Shown here piece by piece: positions 16,519 to 23,598 of a DNA stretch of 64,000 bases. Within the stretch, counting starts at the first letter, position 1, and every line of letters begins with the position of its first letter. Below the pieces are notes generated by a model. The model was given only the letters and a program-made list of their open reading frames with translations. It made no database searches and was not told the DNA's origin. Origin of the DNA: UBA668 sp040081465 (GTDB lineage Bacteria; Actinomycetota; Acidimicrobiia; Acidimicrobiales; Ilumatobacteraceae); the NCBI GenBank assembly GCA_040081465.1, contig JBEBGL010000008.1:42374-106373 (forward strand), in the 5' to 3' direction. The translations under genes and the position numbers were made by a program.

Positions 16519-17334
16519 ATGGAACCCGACGCACAGCTAGCACCACGAGTGCTCCTTGCCGTTGGCGACCCGCTTTTGCGGCGTGTTGCTTCGGCAGCTC
16601 TGCGATCGCGCGGTTACTCCGTGAGCGCAACCACCGAGGAGGACGCGGCCCTTACGTTGGCCCGTTCGTTCTCGCCCGACGTTGTACTGGTCGACCTTGA
16701 TCTGCCAAGCCCAGAAGGCGGCAACCTCTTCGACACCCTGCGTGCTCTCACGGATGCGTACATCGTCGGCATTGCTCCCCCTGATGCCGACCATGCCCGT
16801 ATCCGTGCTCTTCGTGCCGGCGCCGACGACGTGGTCTCAACGATGTTGAACCCCGACGAATTGGCTGCTCGCTGTCAGGCGCTGTTGCGTCGGCCGCGCC
16901 AGCTGCATTCGCGTTGGGATCCAATGCAGGCGTCACTGATCACCCTCGGCGCTCTCACTGTCGATGTCGGTCGCAAGGAAATTCGAATCAACAATGTCGA
17001 CGTCGCGGTGACTCGCATCGAGTTCGCTCTGTTCGAGCAACTGTGTCGCCGTCCGGCAGAGGTGTGCTCACGCACCGAGCTGTTGGAAGAAGTGTGGGGC
17101 CCGAACTGGGTAGGCGACACACATGTCGTCGACGTGCACCTCAGCAACCTGCGTCGCAAGCTGCAACAGCGGGCACCAGAGCTGCGCTTCATCCACACCG
17201 TGCGCGGTGTCGGATTCCGTCTCAGCAACGATCTGCTGCGTGCGGTTGAAGAACGCATGATCGACATCGATCACGCTGCACACGATCATTCCAACAACGG
17301 CACCGACACCGATCGCGAACTGATCTCCGCTTAG
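16519..17334 (+). CDS. Atypical OmpR-type response regulator
   Basis: 271 aa. Residues 10-125 form a receiver domain with the phospho-Asp segment VLVDLDLP, and residues 140-245 an OmpR winged helix (RIEFALFEQL, EVWGPNWVGDTHVVDVHLSNLR, TVRGVGFRL). The receiver is degenerate: the usual N-terminal acidic pair is reduced to GD, the Thr/Ser switch region reads IAPPD, and the conserved Lys before Pro (TKP) is replaced in STMLNPDEL. A His/Asp-rich tail (residues 254-271) follows. No histidine kinase gene is adjacent. It may be active without phosphorylation. Confidence 0.88.
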   Translation: MEPDAQLAPRVLLAVGDPLLRRVASAALRSRGYSVSATTEEDAALTLARSFSPDVVLVDLDLPSPEGGNLFDTLRALTDAYIVGIAPPDADHARIRALRAGADDVVSTMLNPDELAARCQALLRRPRQLHSRWDPMQASLITLGALTVDVGRKEIRINNVDVAVTRIEFALFEQLCRRPAEVCSRTELLEEVWGPNWVGDTHVVDVHLSNLRRKLQQRAPELRFIHTVRGVGFRLSNDLLRAVEERMIDIDHAAHDHSNNGTDTDRELISA

Positions 17335-17357
17335 GTCGTTGAAGGTCTAGGCGTTGG

Positions 17358-18926
17358 TCATGCGTATTCGGCGGTGAGCCACCACTGGCCACGCTCGACT
17401 GCGAGTAGCAACAACCTTCCAGAACTAGTCAGCACTTGGAAGCGCGCCATTCGGCGAGAACGTGTGAGATCCCACCACCGTTCCTCAACTGGCCACGGAC
17501 CTGCCCACGCCTGTACCTCTTCACCGTGCACGGCGACCGGAGGTGCGCTGACGAATCCCCTGCCAGTAACGCGTACGGCGCGACCGGTGGCATCGGTGAC
17601 GGTGATTGCTTGTGGCGTGGCATGCACGATTGCTGGGGAAGGCGACGGCAACCGACCGGGCCATGGCGCGCTTTGTGGCGTCAAGCGCTCGGTTGGCTCG
17701 AGTAGGTCGGTTGTCACTGCTGACACCCACTCGAACGTTTCGTGCGAGTGTCGGCCGCCTTGCACCGATGGCACGAGCACCTGCTGTTCGCCAGCAACCG
17801 CAACCATGCGCGCCACCGCGCGCACGGCCCATTCGTCGGCCTGAGTACGACCGCCCCACAAGCCCAGCTGCACGCCATCGTCGCTGCGCACCTCCACCGG
17901 GTCGAGACGCAGCAGCGTGACGCCAGCAGTAAGCGTTTCGTGCTGAGCCCACGCTTCTAGTTGCCAACGCACGCGCTCGACCATCGCTGCCGCGCTCAAC
18001 CCACTGCTGCGGTACCAGACACGCTCGCTCTTCTCGCCATGTTCGGTCTCGGCAGCGACCACCAAGCGAGTGCACACACGACCATCGGCAGCCAGTTGCC
18101 CGACCAATTCCTCGGCTAACTGACGGGCAACGAACACCAGCACATCCGAGTGATGCACCGGTTGTTCGAAGATGCGCTGCACTGCAAGGCCGGCAGGAGG
18201 ATCGTGCGTGCCAGGCAGCCGATCATCGCCACCGCTGGCGATGCCATGGGCGAACGTGCCAAGCGGCCCAAACCGAGCAGCGACATCGAGCAACGGAAGC
18301 GCGGCAAGCTCGCCCAGATGATGCACACCTAATCGACCAAGCAACTGCACGAACTCGGTCGGCACGCTGGCGACAACGGTCAACAAGCGAACCGGCAGAG
18401 GCGCGAGAAACGCAGCGGAGGCTTGTTGACCAGCGTCGATCACCACCGGCTCGCCACTGCGCGCCGAACGGCGAGCAGCAACCCCAGCAGCAAAGCGACC
18501 ATCGGCAACGCCCAGCCCGAATGAGGCGCCAGTCGCTTCGTTGGCAAGGCGCGTCACGGTGGCCGCCATCGCCACATCGCCACCGAAGTAGCGCGATGGG
18601 CCACGCGCCATGAACGTGAGCGTGCCCGGCTCGGTGACCTCGATACGCGGCACGATCTCGGCGACGGCCTGCACCACGCGCTCGAACGCGCGGGCATCGC
18701 GCGCCGGATCGTGCTGCTCGATGCGCACGAGCGGGCAACGCGCTTGTGCCTCGCGACGACGCTGCCCAACAGCTACGCCATCGGCACCAGCAGCGAGCGA
18801 ATGAGCGACCACTCGGTTGGCGTGCAACACCATCACTGGTTCGTTACGCGCAGCACCGGCGACAACCACCGACCAATGCGGGCACCACAACACCGCGACA
18901 CGCGGTATCGCTACCCGGTCGGACAT
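17358..18926 (-). CDS. imuB: ImuB, catalytically inactive Y-family polymerase-like adaptor
   Basis: 522 aa. A Y-family polymerase scaffold, but the first catalytic Asp segment is replaced by RVAVLWCPHWSVVV, as in ImuB proteins that act as hubs rather than polymerases. QLGLWGG in the little-finger/C-terminal region matches the beta-clamp-binding motif of mycobacterial ImuB (QLPLWG). The start ATG 18926 lies inside the 3' end of imuA' (16-base overlap), so translation is coupled. Works with DnaE2 and ImuA' in damage-induced mutagenesis. Confidence 0.9.
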   Translation of the reverse strand: MSDRVAIPRVAVLWCPHWSVVVAGAARNEPVMVLHANRVVAHSLAAGADGVAVGQRRREAQARCPLVRIEQHDPARDARAFERVVQAVAEIVPRIEVTEPGTLTFMARGPSRYFGGDVAMAATVTRLANEATGASFGLGVADGRFAAGVAARRSARSGEPVVIDAGQQASAAFLAPLPVRLLTVVASVPTEFVQLLGRLGVHHLGELAALPLLDVAARFGPLGTFAHGIASGGDDRLPGTHDPPAGLAVQRIFEQPVHHSDVLVFVARQLAEELVGQLAADGRVCTRLVVAAETEHGEKSERVWYRSSGLSAAAMVERVRWQLEAWAQHETLTAGVTLLRLDPVEVRSDDGVQLGLWGGRTQADEWAVRAVARMVAVAGEQQVLVPSVQGGRHSHETFEWVSAVTTDLLEPTERLTPQSAPWPGRLPSPSPAIVHATPQAITVTDATGRAVRVTGRGFVSAPPVAVHGEEVQAWAGPWPVEERWWDLTRSRRMARFQVLTSSGRLLLLAVERGQWWLTAEYA

Positions 18927-19594
18927 AGGGCCACCACCGGCTGACTCTCGATCTCGCCGTTGGATGCGGGAAGCCACAGTTCTGTCTGTCGCGGGCGCGG
19001 TACTCGCCGACCGGTGAGTTCGACTCGCGCGCGCCGACCGCTGGCGATACCACACCCCTCACCTAAACCCTGCCAACTCGCCTGCGACGTTTCGAAGCGC
19101 AGGTCGCCAGCGAACGCTGCGATAGCACCGACTGTGATGATGACGGCGCCACGCGCCTGAGCACGCGCAACCAGTCGACGTGCTGTGCCTGTTCGTACTC
19201 GCAACGTTCCCGGCCCCAGCAACAACACATCGAAGCCATCGATCATCGCGGCAAGCACGTCGGCCCACGTCGCGTCGTTGAACCCATCAGCTGGTTCGGC
19301 CACCATCACCAGTCGTGCTGGCACAACACCCAACTCGGCAGTGGCAGCTAAACCGATATCGGGAAATCCGGCAACCGCTACCCAAGCACCCGCTTGCGAT
19401 GGGCCGGCAGCTAACGCCAGAGCAAGCGTCGCCGCTGCCGACCCTTCACAAGAAACGACACTGCCCCTCTGCAGCGCCGCGCCAGGCAACAACGATCCGA
19501 ACACTGGTGACACCGACAGTGTTCGTTCGCGCGCCACCACACCTGACAAGACTCCGCGTTCAGCAAGTTCGGCCAAGGTGGCAGCGACGGCCAT
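18911..19594 (-). CDS. imuA: ImuA', RecA-like mutasome protein
   Basis: 227 aa, RecA-fold-like. The region CEGSAAATLALALAAG (about residues 49-64) occupies the Walker A position but lacks the GKT, so ATP binding is doubtful; LLLGPGTLRV follows as a Walker B-like strand. The C-terminal part, rich in VELTGRRVPRPRQTELWLP, is typical of ImuA'-type proteins. It is the first gene of the imuA'-imuB operon and has a LexA box 14 bases before its ATG. It supports ImuB/DnaE2 translesion synthesis. Confidence 0.82.
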   Translation of the reverse strand: MAVAATLAELAERGVLSGVVARERTLSVSPVFGSLLPGAALQRGSVVSCEGSAAATLALALAAGPSQAGAWVAVAGFPDIGLAATAELGVVPARLVMVAEPADGFNDATWADVLAAMIDGFDVLLLGPGTLRVRTGTARRLVARAQARGAVIITVGAIAAFAGDLRFETSQASWQGLGEGCGIASGRRARVELTGRRVPRPRQTELWLPASNGEIESQPVVALCPTG

Positions 19595-19600
19595 CCCGTG

Positions 19601-19631
19601 ACTCTAATCGAACATACGTACGATTAGTCAA
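19601..19631 (-). promoter_or_regulatory. SOS promoter of imuA'-imuB with LexA box
   Basis: On the minus strand TTGACT (19631-19626) serves as -35 and TAGAGT (19606-19601) as a plausible -10. Between them lies TCGTACGTATGTTCGA (19623-19608), a near-perfect LexA box (consensus TCGAAC-N4-GTTCGA, one arm mismatch). It is embedded in a longer dyad with perfect 7-base outer arms CTAATCG / CGATTAG. Same architecture as at dnaE2. Confidence 0.8.
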
Positions 19632-19653
19632 GGCCGACCGGAAACGCCGTTGC

Positions 19654-20109
19654 TTAGTGCTCGGCCTTCCATTTGGCCATTGCTGCGCGGCTGCGCTCGA
19701 CGAGAATCGCCGGGACTAGAGCCAAGAACGCGGCTTCGGCACCGGTCGCTCCGGCGGGTGCTGCCGTGGCGGGTGCCGCATCGGGGTCGGCTACCGGATC
19801 TGCGAACACCGGCATCTCCATGCCCGGCTTCCAGTACTGGTACATATCGCGCACCAAGTCGCTGAGGCCAGCGGAGTCGGACGCATTGGCGAGATCGACT
19901 GTGATCATGTTGCTGTACATGTGCACCGCGGTGACCTTGCCCGACGACAGCAAGGTGCGAGCCAGCATGGCTGCCGGCCGCGGACCGATTGCATCGTCGA
20001 GCGAGCGGAATACCTCGTGGCCCATCCCGGTGAGAGTGCGGTTGGCTTCGAAACGAAGCACACCAGGTTTCGTGCTCGGCCGTTCGACGACGGCGACTTG
20101 TTGACCCAT
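19654..20109 (-). CDS. Scaffold protein Nfu/NifU N-terminal domain protein
   Basis: 151 aa from ATG 20109. Residues 15-85 fit the Nfu N-terminal domain: VLRFEANRTL, FRSLDDAIGPRPAAMLARTLL and VHMYSNMITVDLA. The C-terminal CxxC-bearing Nfu domain that carries Fe-S clusters is absent; instead there is an Ala/Pro-rich linker and a hydrophobic helix. It is therefore unlikely to be a classic Fe-S scaffold by itself. Divergent from corA with 37 bases between starts. Confidence 0.72.
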   Translation of the reverse strand: MGQQVAVVERPSTKPGVLRFEANRTLTGMGHEVFRSLDDAIGPRPAAMLARTLLSSGKVTAVHMYSNMITVDLANASDSAGLSDLVRDMYQYWKPGMEMPVFADPVADPDAAPATAAPAGATGAEAAFLALVPAILVERSRAAMAKWKAEH

Positions 20110-20146
20110 ACGGCCAGCGTACCCGTGCGGCTCGTTACCATCGAAC

Positions 20147-21049
20147 TTGATGATCACTCATCATGAGCTCGATGGCACGAAATGGACCGATGTCGTCGAT
20201 CCGACCAACGAAGAGCTAGACGCGCTCGACGTAGACCACGGGTTGGGCGATCGCACTTTCGACGAGGCACATCGCCGAGCCGCTCGTCCGACAATGCAAC
20301 GTCTTGTCGATCATGCCTACATCGTTGCCTTCAGTGGCTCTCTCGCCGAGATCGACATGTATATCGGTGACACCTGGTTCATCACCATTCGTCGCCACGA
20401 CGAGGAAGGCCGCGAGTGGAACCCTGAGGTCGCAATTGCTCGCGTCAAACGGCTAGGTGCCGCTGCCAGTTCGGGTTTGATTCTGGCGACGGTGCTCGAG
20501 GAACTGGTCGATGGCTACTTCGACAGCACCGATGTTCTTGAGAACAAGCTAGAAGAGATCGAGGAGCGCATCTTCGGCAACCCAGTCGAGACGACCCGGG
20601 AAGAACAAGGTGTACAGAAAGAACTTTTCGAAGTACGGCGCGAGCTACTGCAGCTGCGACGTGCAGTTGTGCCGTTGCGTGAGGTGCTCTCGGCGCTCTT
20701 ACGCAAGGAAGTGGCGTGGGTTGACGGTGAGGCGCTGATCATCATTCGCGACACCTTTGACAAACTGCTGCGCGCAGTCGACATTGTCGATGAACTTCGG
20801 GAACTGGTTGGCAACGCAGTTGACGCGCACCTGGCAGTCATGAGCAACCAGATGAACGCGGTCATGAAGCAGTTGACTGCTTGGGGTTCGATCGTCTTCG
20901 GGGCGACACTCATCGCCGGCATCTACGGCATGAACTTTCGTCACATGCCAGAGCTTGAGTGGTACTGGGGTTACCCGTTCTCACTAGGACTGATGGCCGC
21001 GCTCAGCTTTGCGCTCTTCCGCATATTCCGTCGCCGCGATTGGCTGTGA
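20147..21049 (+). CDS. corA: CorA family magnesium/metal ion transporter
   Basis: 300 aa. The cytoplasmic N-terminal domain contains long helices (residues 115-240), followed by two C-terminal membrane helices with the selectivity motif YGMNF (GMN at residues 261-263) between them and a basic C-terminus RRRDWL. The protein would form pentameric channels for Mg2+ or Co2+. It is convergent with the LLM oxidoreductase, with one base between the stops. Confidence 0.93.
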   Translation: MMITHHELDGTKWTDVVDPTNEELDALDVDHGLGDRTFDEAHRRAARPTMQRLVDHAYIVAFSGSLAEIDMYIGDTWFITIRRHDEEGREWNPEVAIARVKRLGAAASSGLILATVLEELVDGYFDSTDVLENKLEEIEERIFGNPVETTREEQGVQKELFEVRRELLQLRRAVVPLREVLSALLRKEVAWVDGEALIIIRDTFDKLLRAVDIVDELRELVGNAVDAHLAVMSNQMNAVMKQLTAWGSIVFGATLIAGIYGMNFRHMPELEWYWGYPFSLGLMAALSFALFRIFRRRDWL

Positions 21050-21050
21050 G

Positions 21051-22049
21051 CTAGAGCGGCGCGCTGAACGCGTCGATCATTGCGTGCACATCGCCGAGCG
21101 GATACAGGATCGGGCACGTGCAGCCGTGATCGATGTACTCCTGCACTTTCGCACGCGCTTCGGCGGGAGTGCCGCTGGCGGTCAGCATGTTGACGATCTC
21201 GTCGGGAACTAACTTGCTCGCCGCTTCCACTTGCTCGTGGGTCGCTGGCCACGTCAGCACCTCGCCCACTTTGTCGAGCAAGCTCTGCGGAACGCCGGAT
21301 GCCTTCATGATGTGCGGCTGCTGACCCAGATACTGCGTGACCATCATGCGGGCCATGTCGAGCGCCGTCTGGTGATCTTCGTGAACGCTGCAGACGACAA
21401 GTTGCGGACGATCGATGTCGGCCAGCGTGCGACCCGATTTAGCGGCACCGCGCTCGAGCGCCTCAAGTGCCCGTGCGTTGTAGTCGGGCGACACCAGGTA
21501 GTTCAACACCGCGCCATCGGCGATCTCGCCAGTCAGTTCCATCATCTGCATGCCTGTGGCACCGATGTAGATCGGCACTTCCTTCGGTCGCCGCTCCTGG
21601 TACACGTAGTCCAACTCGACACCGTCGAGATGAACGTACTGTCCGTCGAACGTCACGTTCTCGTTGTGCAACAACGCTCGCACGACGGTGACGATTTCGC
21701 GCATCACGGTCAACGGCCTCGCGCGATCGATACCAACCTTGCGCGCCAGTGGATCCCACCACGCACCAATTCCGAGGATCACCCGACCGGGCGCAAGATC
21801 GTCAAGTGTGCTGAATGTCGCGGCCAGTCGCGCCGGGTTACGACTCCAGCAATCGACGACGCCAGACCCGACCTTGATGTGATCGGTGACGCTCGCGAAC
21901 GCAGCCATCGGGACGGTCGCTTCGCGCACCAGCCGACTCTCGGCTTGCCACACCGCATGAAAGCCCTTGGCCTCTGCGTACTGCGCGATCGCCATGCCCT
22001 CGCGAATCGGATGTGCGTCCTGCAGGTAGACAGCCATCGGCGTGTTCAT
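21051..22049 (-). CDS. LLM-class (F420-dependent type) oxidoreductase
   Basis: 332 aa TIM-barrel flavin/deazaflavin oxidoreductase of the luciferase-like family. Typical segments are AEAKGFHAVWQAE near the N-terminus, GIGAWWDPLARKVGID mid-protein and the C-terminal TPAEARAKVQEYIDHGCT. Actinobacterial members of this type mostly use coenzyme F420, and cofC in the same window shows that F420 is made. The substrate is unknown. Confidence 0.85.
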   Translation of the reverse strand: MNTPMAVYLQDAHPIREGMAIAQYAEAKGFHAVWQAESRLVREATVPMAAFASVTDHIKVGSGVVDCWSRNPARLAATFSTLDDLAPGRVILGIGAWWDPLARKVGIDRARPLTVMREIVTVVRALLHNENVTFDGQYVHLDGVELDYVYQERRPKEVPIYIGATGMQMMELTGEIADGAVLNYLVSPDYNARALEALERGAAKSGRTLADIDRPQLVVCSVHEDHQTALDMARMMVTQYLGQQPHIMKASGVPQSLLDKVGEVLTWPATHEQVEAASKLVPDEIVNMLTASGTPAEARAKVQEYIDHGCTCPILYPLGDVHAMIDAFSAPL

Positions 22050-22068
22050 AGCGCCACGCTACTGCCGC

Positions 22069-23100
22069 CTACAGACGAGCGAACAGGCGTTGGGCCTGCT
22101 CGGCGGCCTTCGCCTGCACCTCCGCAACGTCGACGCGCGTTGGATACCCGTCGCGAAGCAACACTTCACCGGCGTCGCTCTCCACCTGCAGCGCGCGAAC
22201 TCCTGGCGTAAACGCGACGTGCCACGCACTGTCAGCATGCGGATAGTTCCACGTAACGCGATCGGCGCGCGCCTCGGGGAACAAGGCGTATCCGTTGTCG
22301 AGCCATTGCCAAACGGTGTCAGGCGAGGCAAGCACGTCGTCCTCACGCAGACGCATGTACGCGAGCCGCGCTTCCTCGAGCATGTCGGCACCGATTCCGT
22401 CAGTGCCGAGCACGATTGGGTTCGACCTCGCTGCTGGCCGCGCATACCCCACCCCGTTGTTCATGTTGCTGCGCGGGTTGTGGGCGATCGTGCCAGGCAG
22501 CTCGCGGTCGAGGTAGACGCAATGCACCAGATGCCAGTCGTCGCGCGCGAGGTCTTGAAGCCGCTCCCCCGCATCCGCATCGTCGGGGCCTTCTGCGACA
22601 TGGATGTGCACGCCGACACCGACATCCGCGGCTAGCGCCGCGGCGGCCGCCAGCGTGTCGTCGCTGCAAGTGAACGCCGCGTGCACTCCCACCATGCCGC
22701 GGCCGCCGGCACGAAGGAAACGTTCGTTCTCTGCAAGGCCGCGGCGGGCAGCATCTGCACCGTGGCGATCGGTGACGCCATACGAGAGATTGGTGCGAAC
22801 TCCGACCTCGGTGCACGCGTCGGCGATGATCGACAAACTGCCCTCGATACACGACGGCGATTCGTGATGGTCCACGATCGCGGTCGTGCCGCATTGCAAC
22901 GCTTCGACTGCGCCGAGCATCGCCGACCAGCGGATCATTTCGACGTCGAGCGCAACGTCGAGCCGCCACCAGATCTGTTCCAGAATCTCGAGGAATTTCG
23001 TCGGCTGGCGGGGCGGCGACGGCATGCCGCGGGCCAAGGCCGAGTACAGATGGTGGTGACTACACACCATTCCTGGCGTGACGGCGGTCATGGCGGGCAC
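22069..23100 (-). CDS. ssnA: SsnA-like amidohydrolase (Atz/Trz class), short N-terminus
   Basis: 343 aa. The sequence from the HxH metal motif onward (SHHHLYSALARGMPSPPRQP, then EQIWWRLD and GTTAIVDHHESP) closely matches the putative aminohydrolase SsnA (TIGR03314 type), which travels with selenium-dependent molybdenum hydroxylases. Further metal ligands appear in HIHVAEG and LGTDGIGAD. The N-terminal composite beta domain (about 60 residues in relatives) is missing: the frame meets a TAG at 23118, and the start is GTG 23100 or ATG 23091. It deaminates or hydrolyses an unknown N-heterocycle. The xdh-like gene lies 0.5 kb away on the same strand. Confidence 0.78.
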   Translation of the reverse strand: MPAMTAVTPGMVCSHHHLYSALARGMPSPPRQPTKFLEILEQIWWRLDVALDVEMIRWSAMLGAVEALQCGTTAIVDHHESPSCIEGSLSIIADACTEVGVRTNLSYGVTDRHGADAARRGLAENERFLRAGGRGMVGVHAAFTCSDDTLAAAAALAADVGVGVHIHVAEGPDDADAGERLQDLARDDWHLVHCVYLDRELPGTIAHNPRSNMNNGVGYARPAARSNPIVLGTDGIGADMLEEARLAYMRLREDDVLASPDTVWQWLDNGYALFPEARADRVTWNYPHADSAWHVAFTPGVRALQVESDAGEVLLRDGYPTRVDVAEVQAKAAEQAQRLFARL

Positions 23101-23113
23101 GGTAGCGCGGGAG

Positions 23114-23119
23114 TACTAT
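23114..23119 (+). promoter_or_regulatory. -10 element of the lipoprotein gene
   Basis: TACTAT 17 bases upstream of ATG 23136, followed by a strong ribosome binding site GGAGG (23126-23130). No clear -35 was found. Confidence 0.4.
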
Positions 23120-23135
23120 TGGCGTGGAGGTCACC

Positions 23136-23591
23136 ATGAACAGGCATCTTGCGATCGCTGCGGTTATCAGCGGACTCGCCTTCGCCGGGGGGTGTAGCGA
23201 CGACAAGTCGTCCGACTCCACCACTCCAGCCACAAGTCCCGGCCCAACGACCACAACTGTCGCGGTGCCGGTCGACGAGACAATCGCGGGCACAATCTTC
23301 TTCGACGGCGATGTCGGGTCGGGGGTGATCATCGTGGTCGCCAATCTCGTCGGCAGCAACGAACCGCCGCTTTACAGCGCGGTACTCGACGCCGCCGGGC
23401 CTTACGCACTCACTGGAGTCGCTGATGGCGAGTACGTCTTGACTGCCTTCCTCGATGCCGGCGATGACCGCGGACCGCCCGAAGCCGGTGAACCGCAGGG
23501 CACTTACGACCCCAACACTGACGGCACACCTGACTCGGTTGTCATAACCGGCGGCGTTGGACTGATCGCCATCGATATCACGCTCGTATAG
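23136..23591 (+). CDS. Putative lipoprotein, 151 aa
   Basis: ATG 23136 follows GGAGG by five bases. Residues 1-20 are a signal sequence ending in a lipobox-like AFAGGC, so lipidation of Cys20 and export are likely. A Thr/Ser/Pro linker follows (residues 22-44). The rest is a beta-sandwich-like domain with GPYALTGVADGEYVLTAFLD, the pattern of carboxypeptidase-regulatory/SdrD B-like repeats. Function unknown. It lies on the opposite strand between the SsnA-like and XDH-like genes. Confidence 0.75.
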   Translation: MNRHLAIAAVISGLAFAGGCSDDKSSDSTTPATSPGPTTTTVAVPVDETIAGTIFFDGDVGSGVIIVVANLVGSNEPPLYSAVLDAAGPYALTGVADGEYVLTAFLDAGDDRGPPEAGEPQGTYDPNTDGTPDSVVITGGVGLIAIDITLV

Positions 23592-23598
23592 CGCGAAC

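Noticed and set aside
21231..22211. 326-aa open frame on the + strand
   Set aside because: Antisense to the LLM oxidoreductase and the SsnA-like gene; no family motif.
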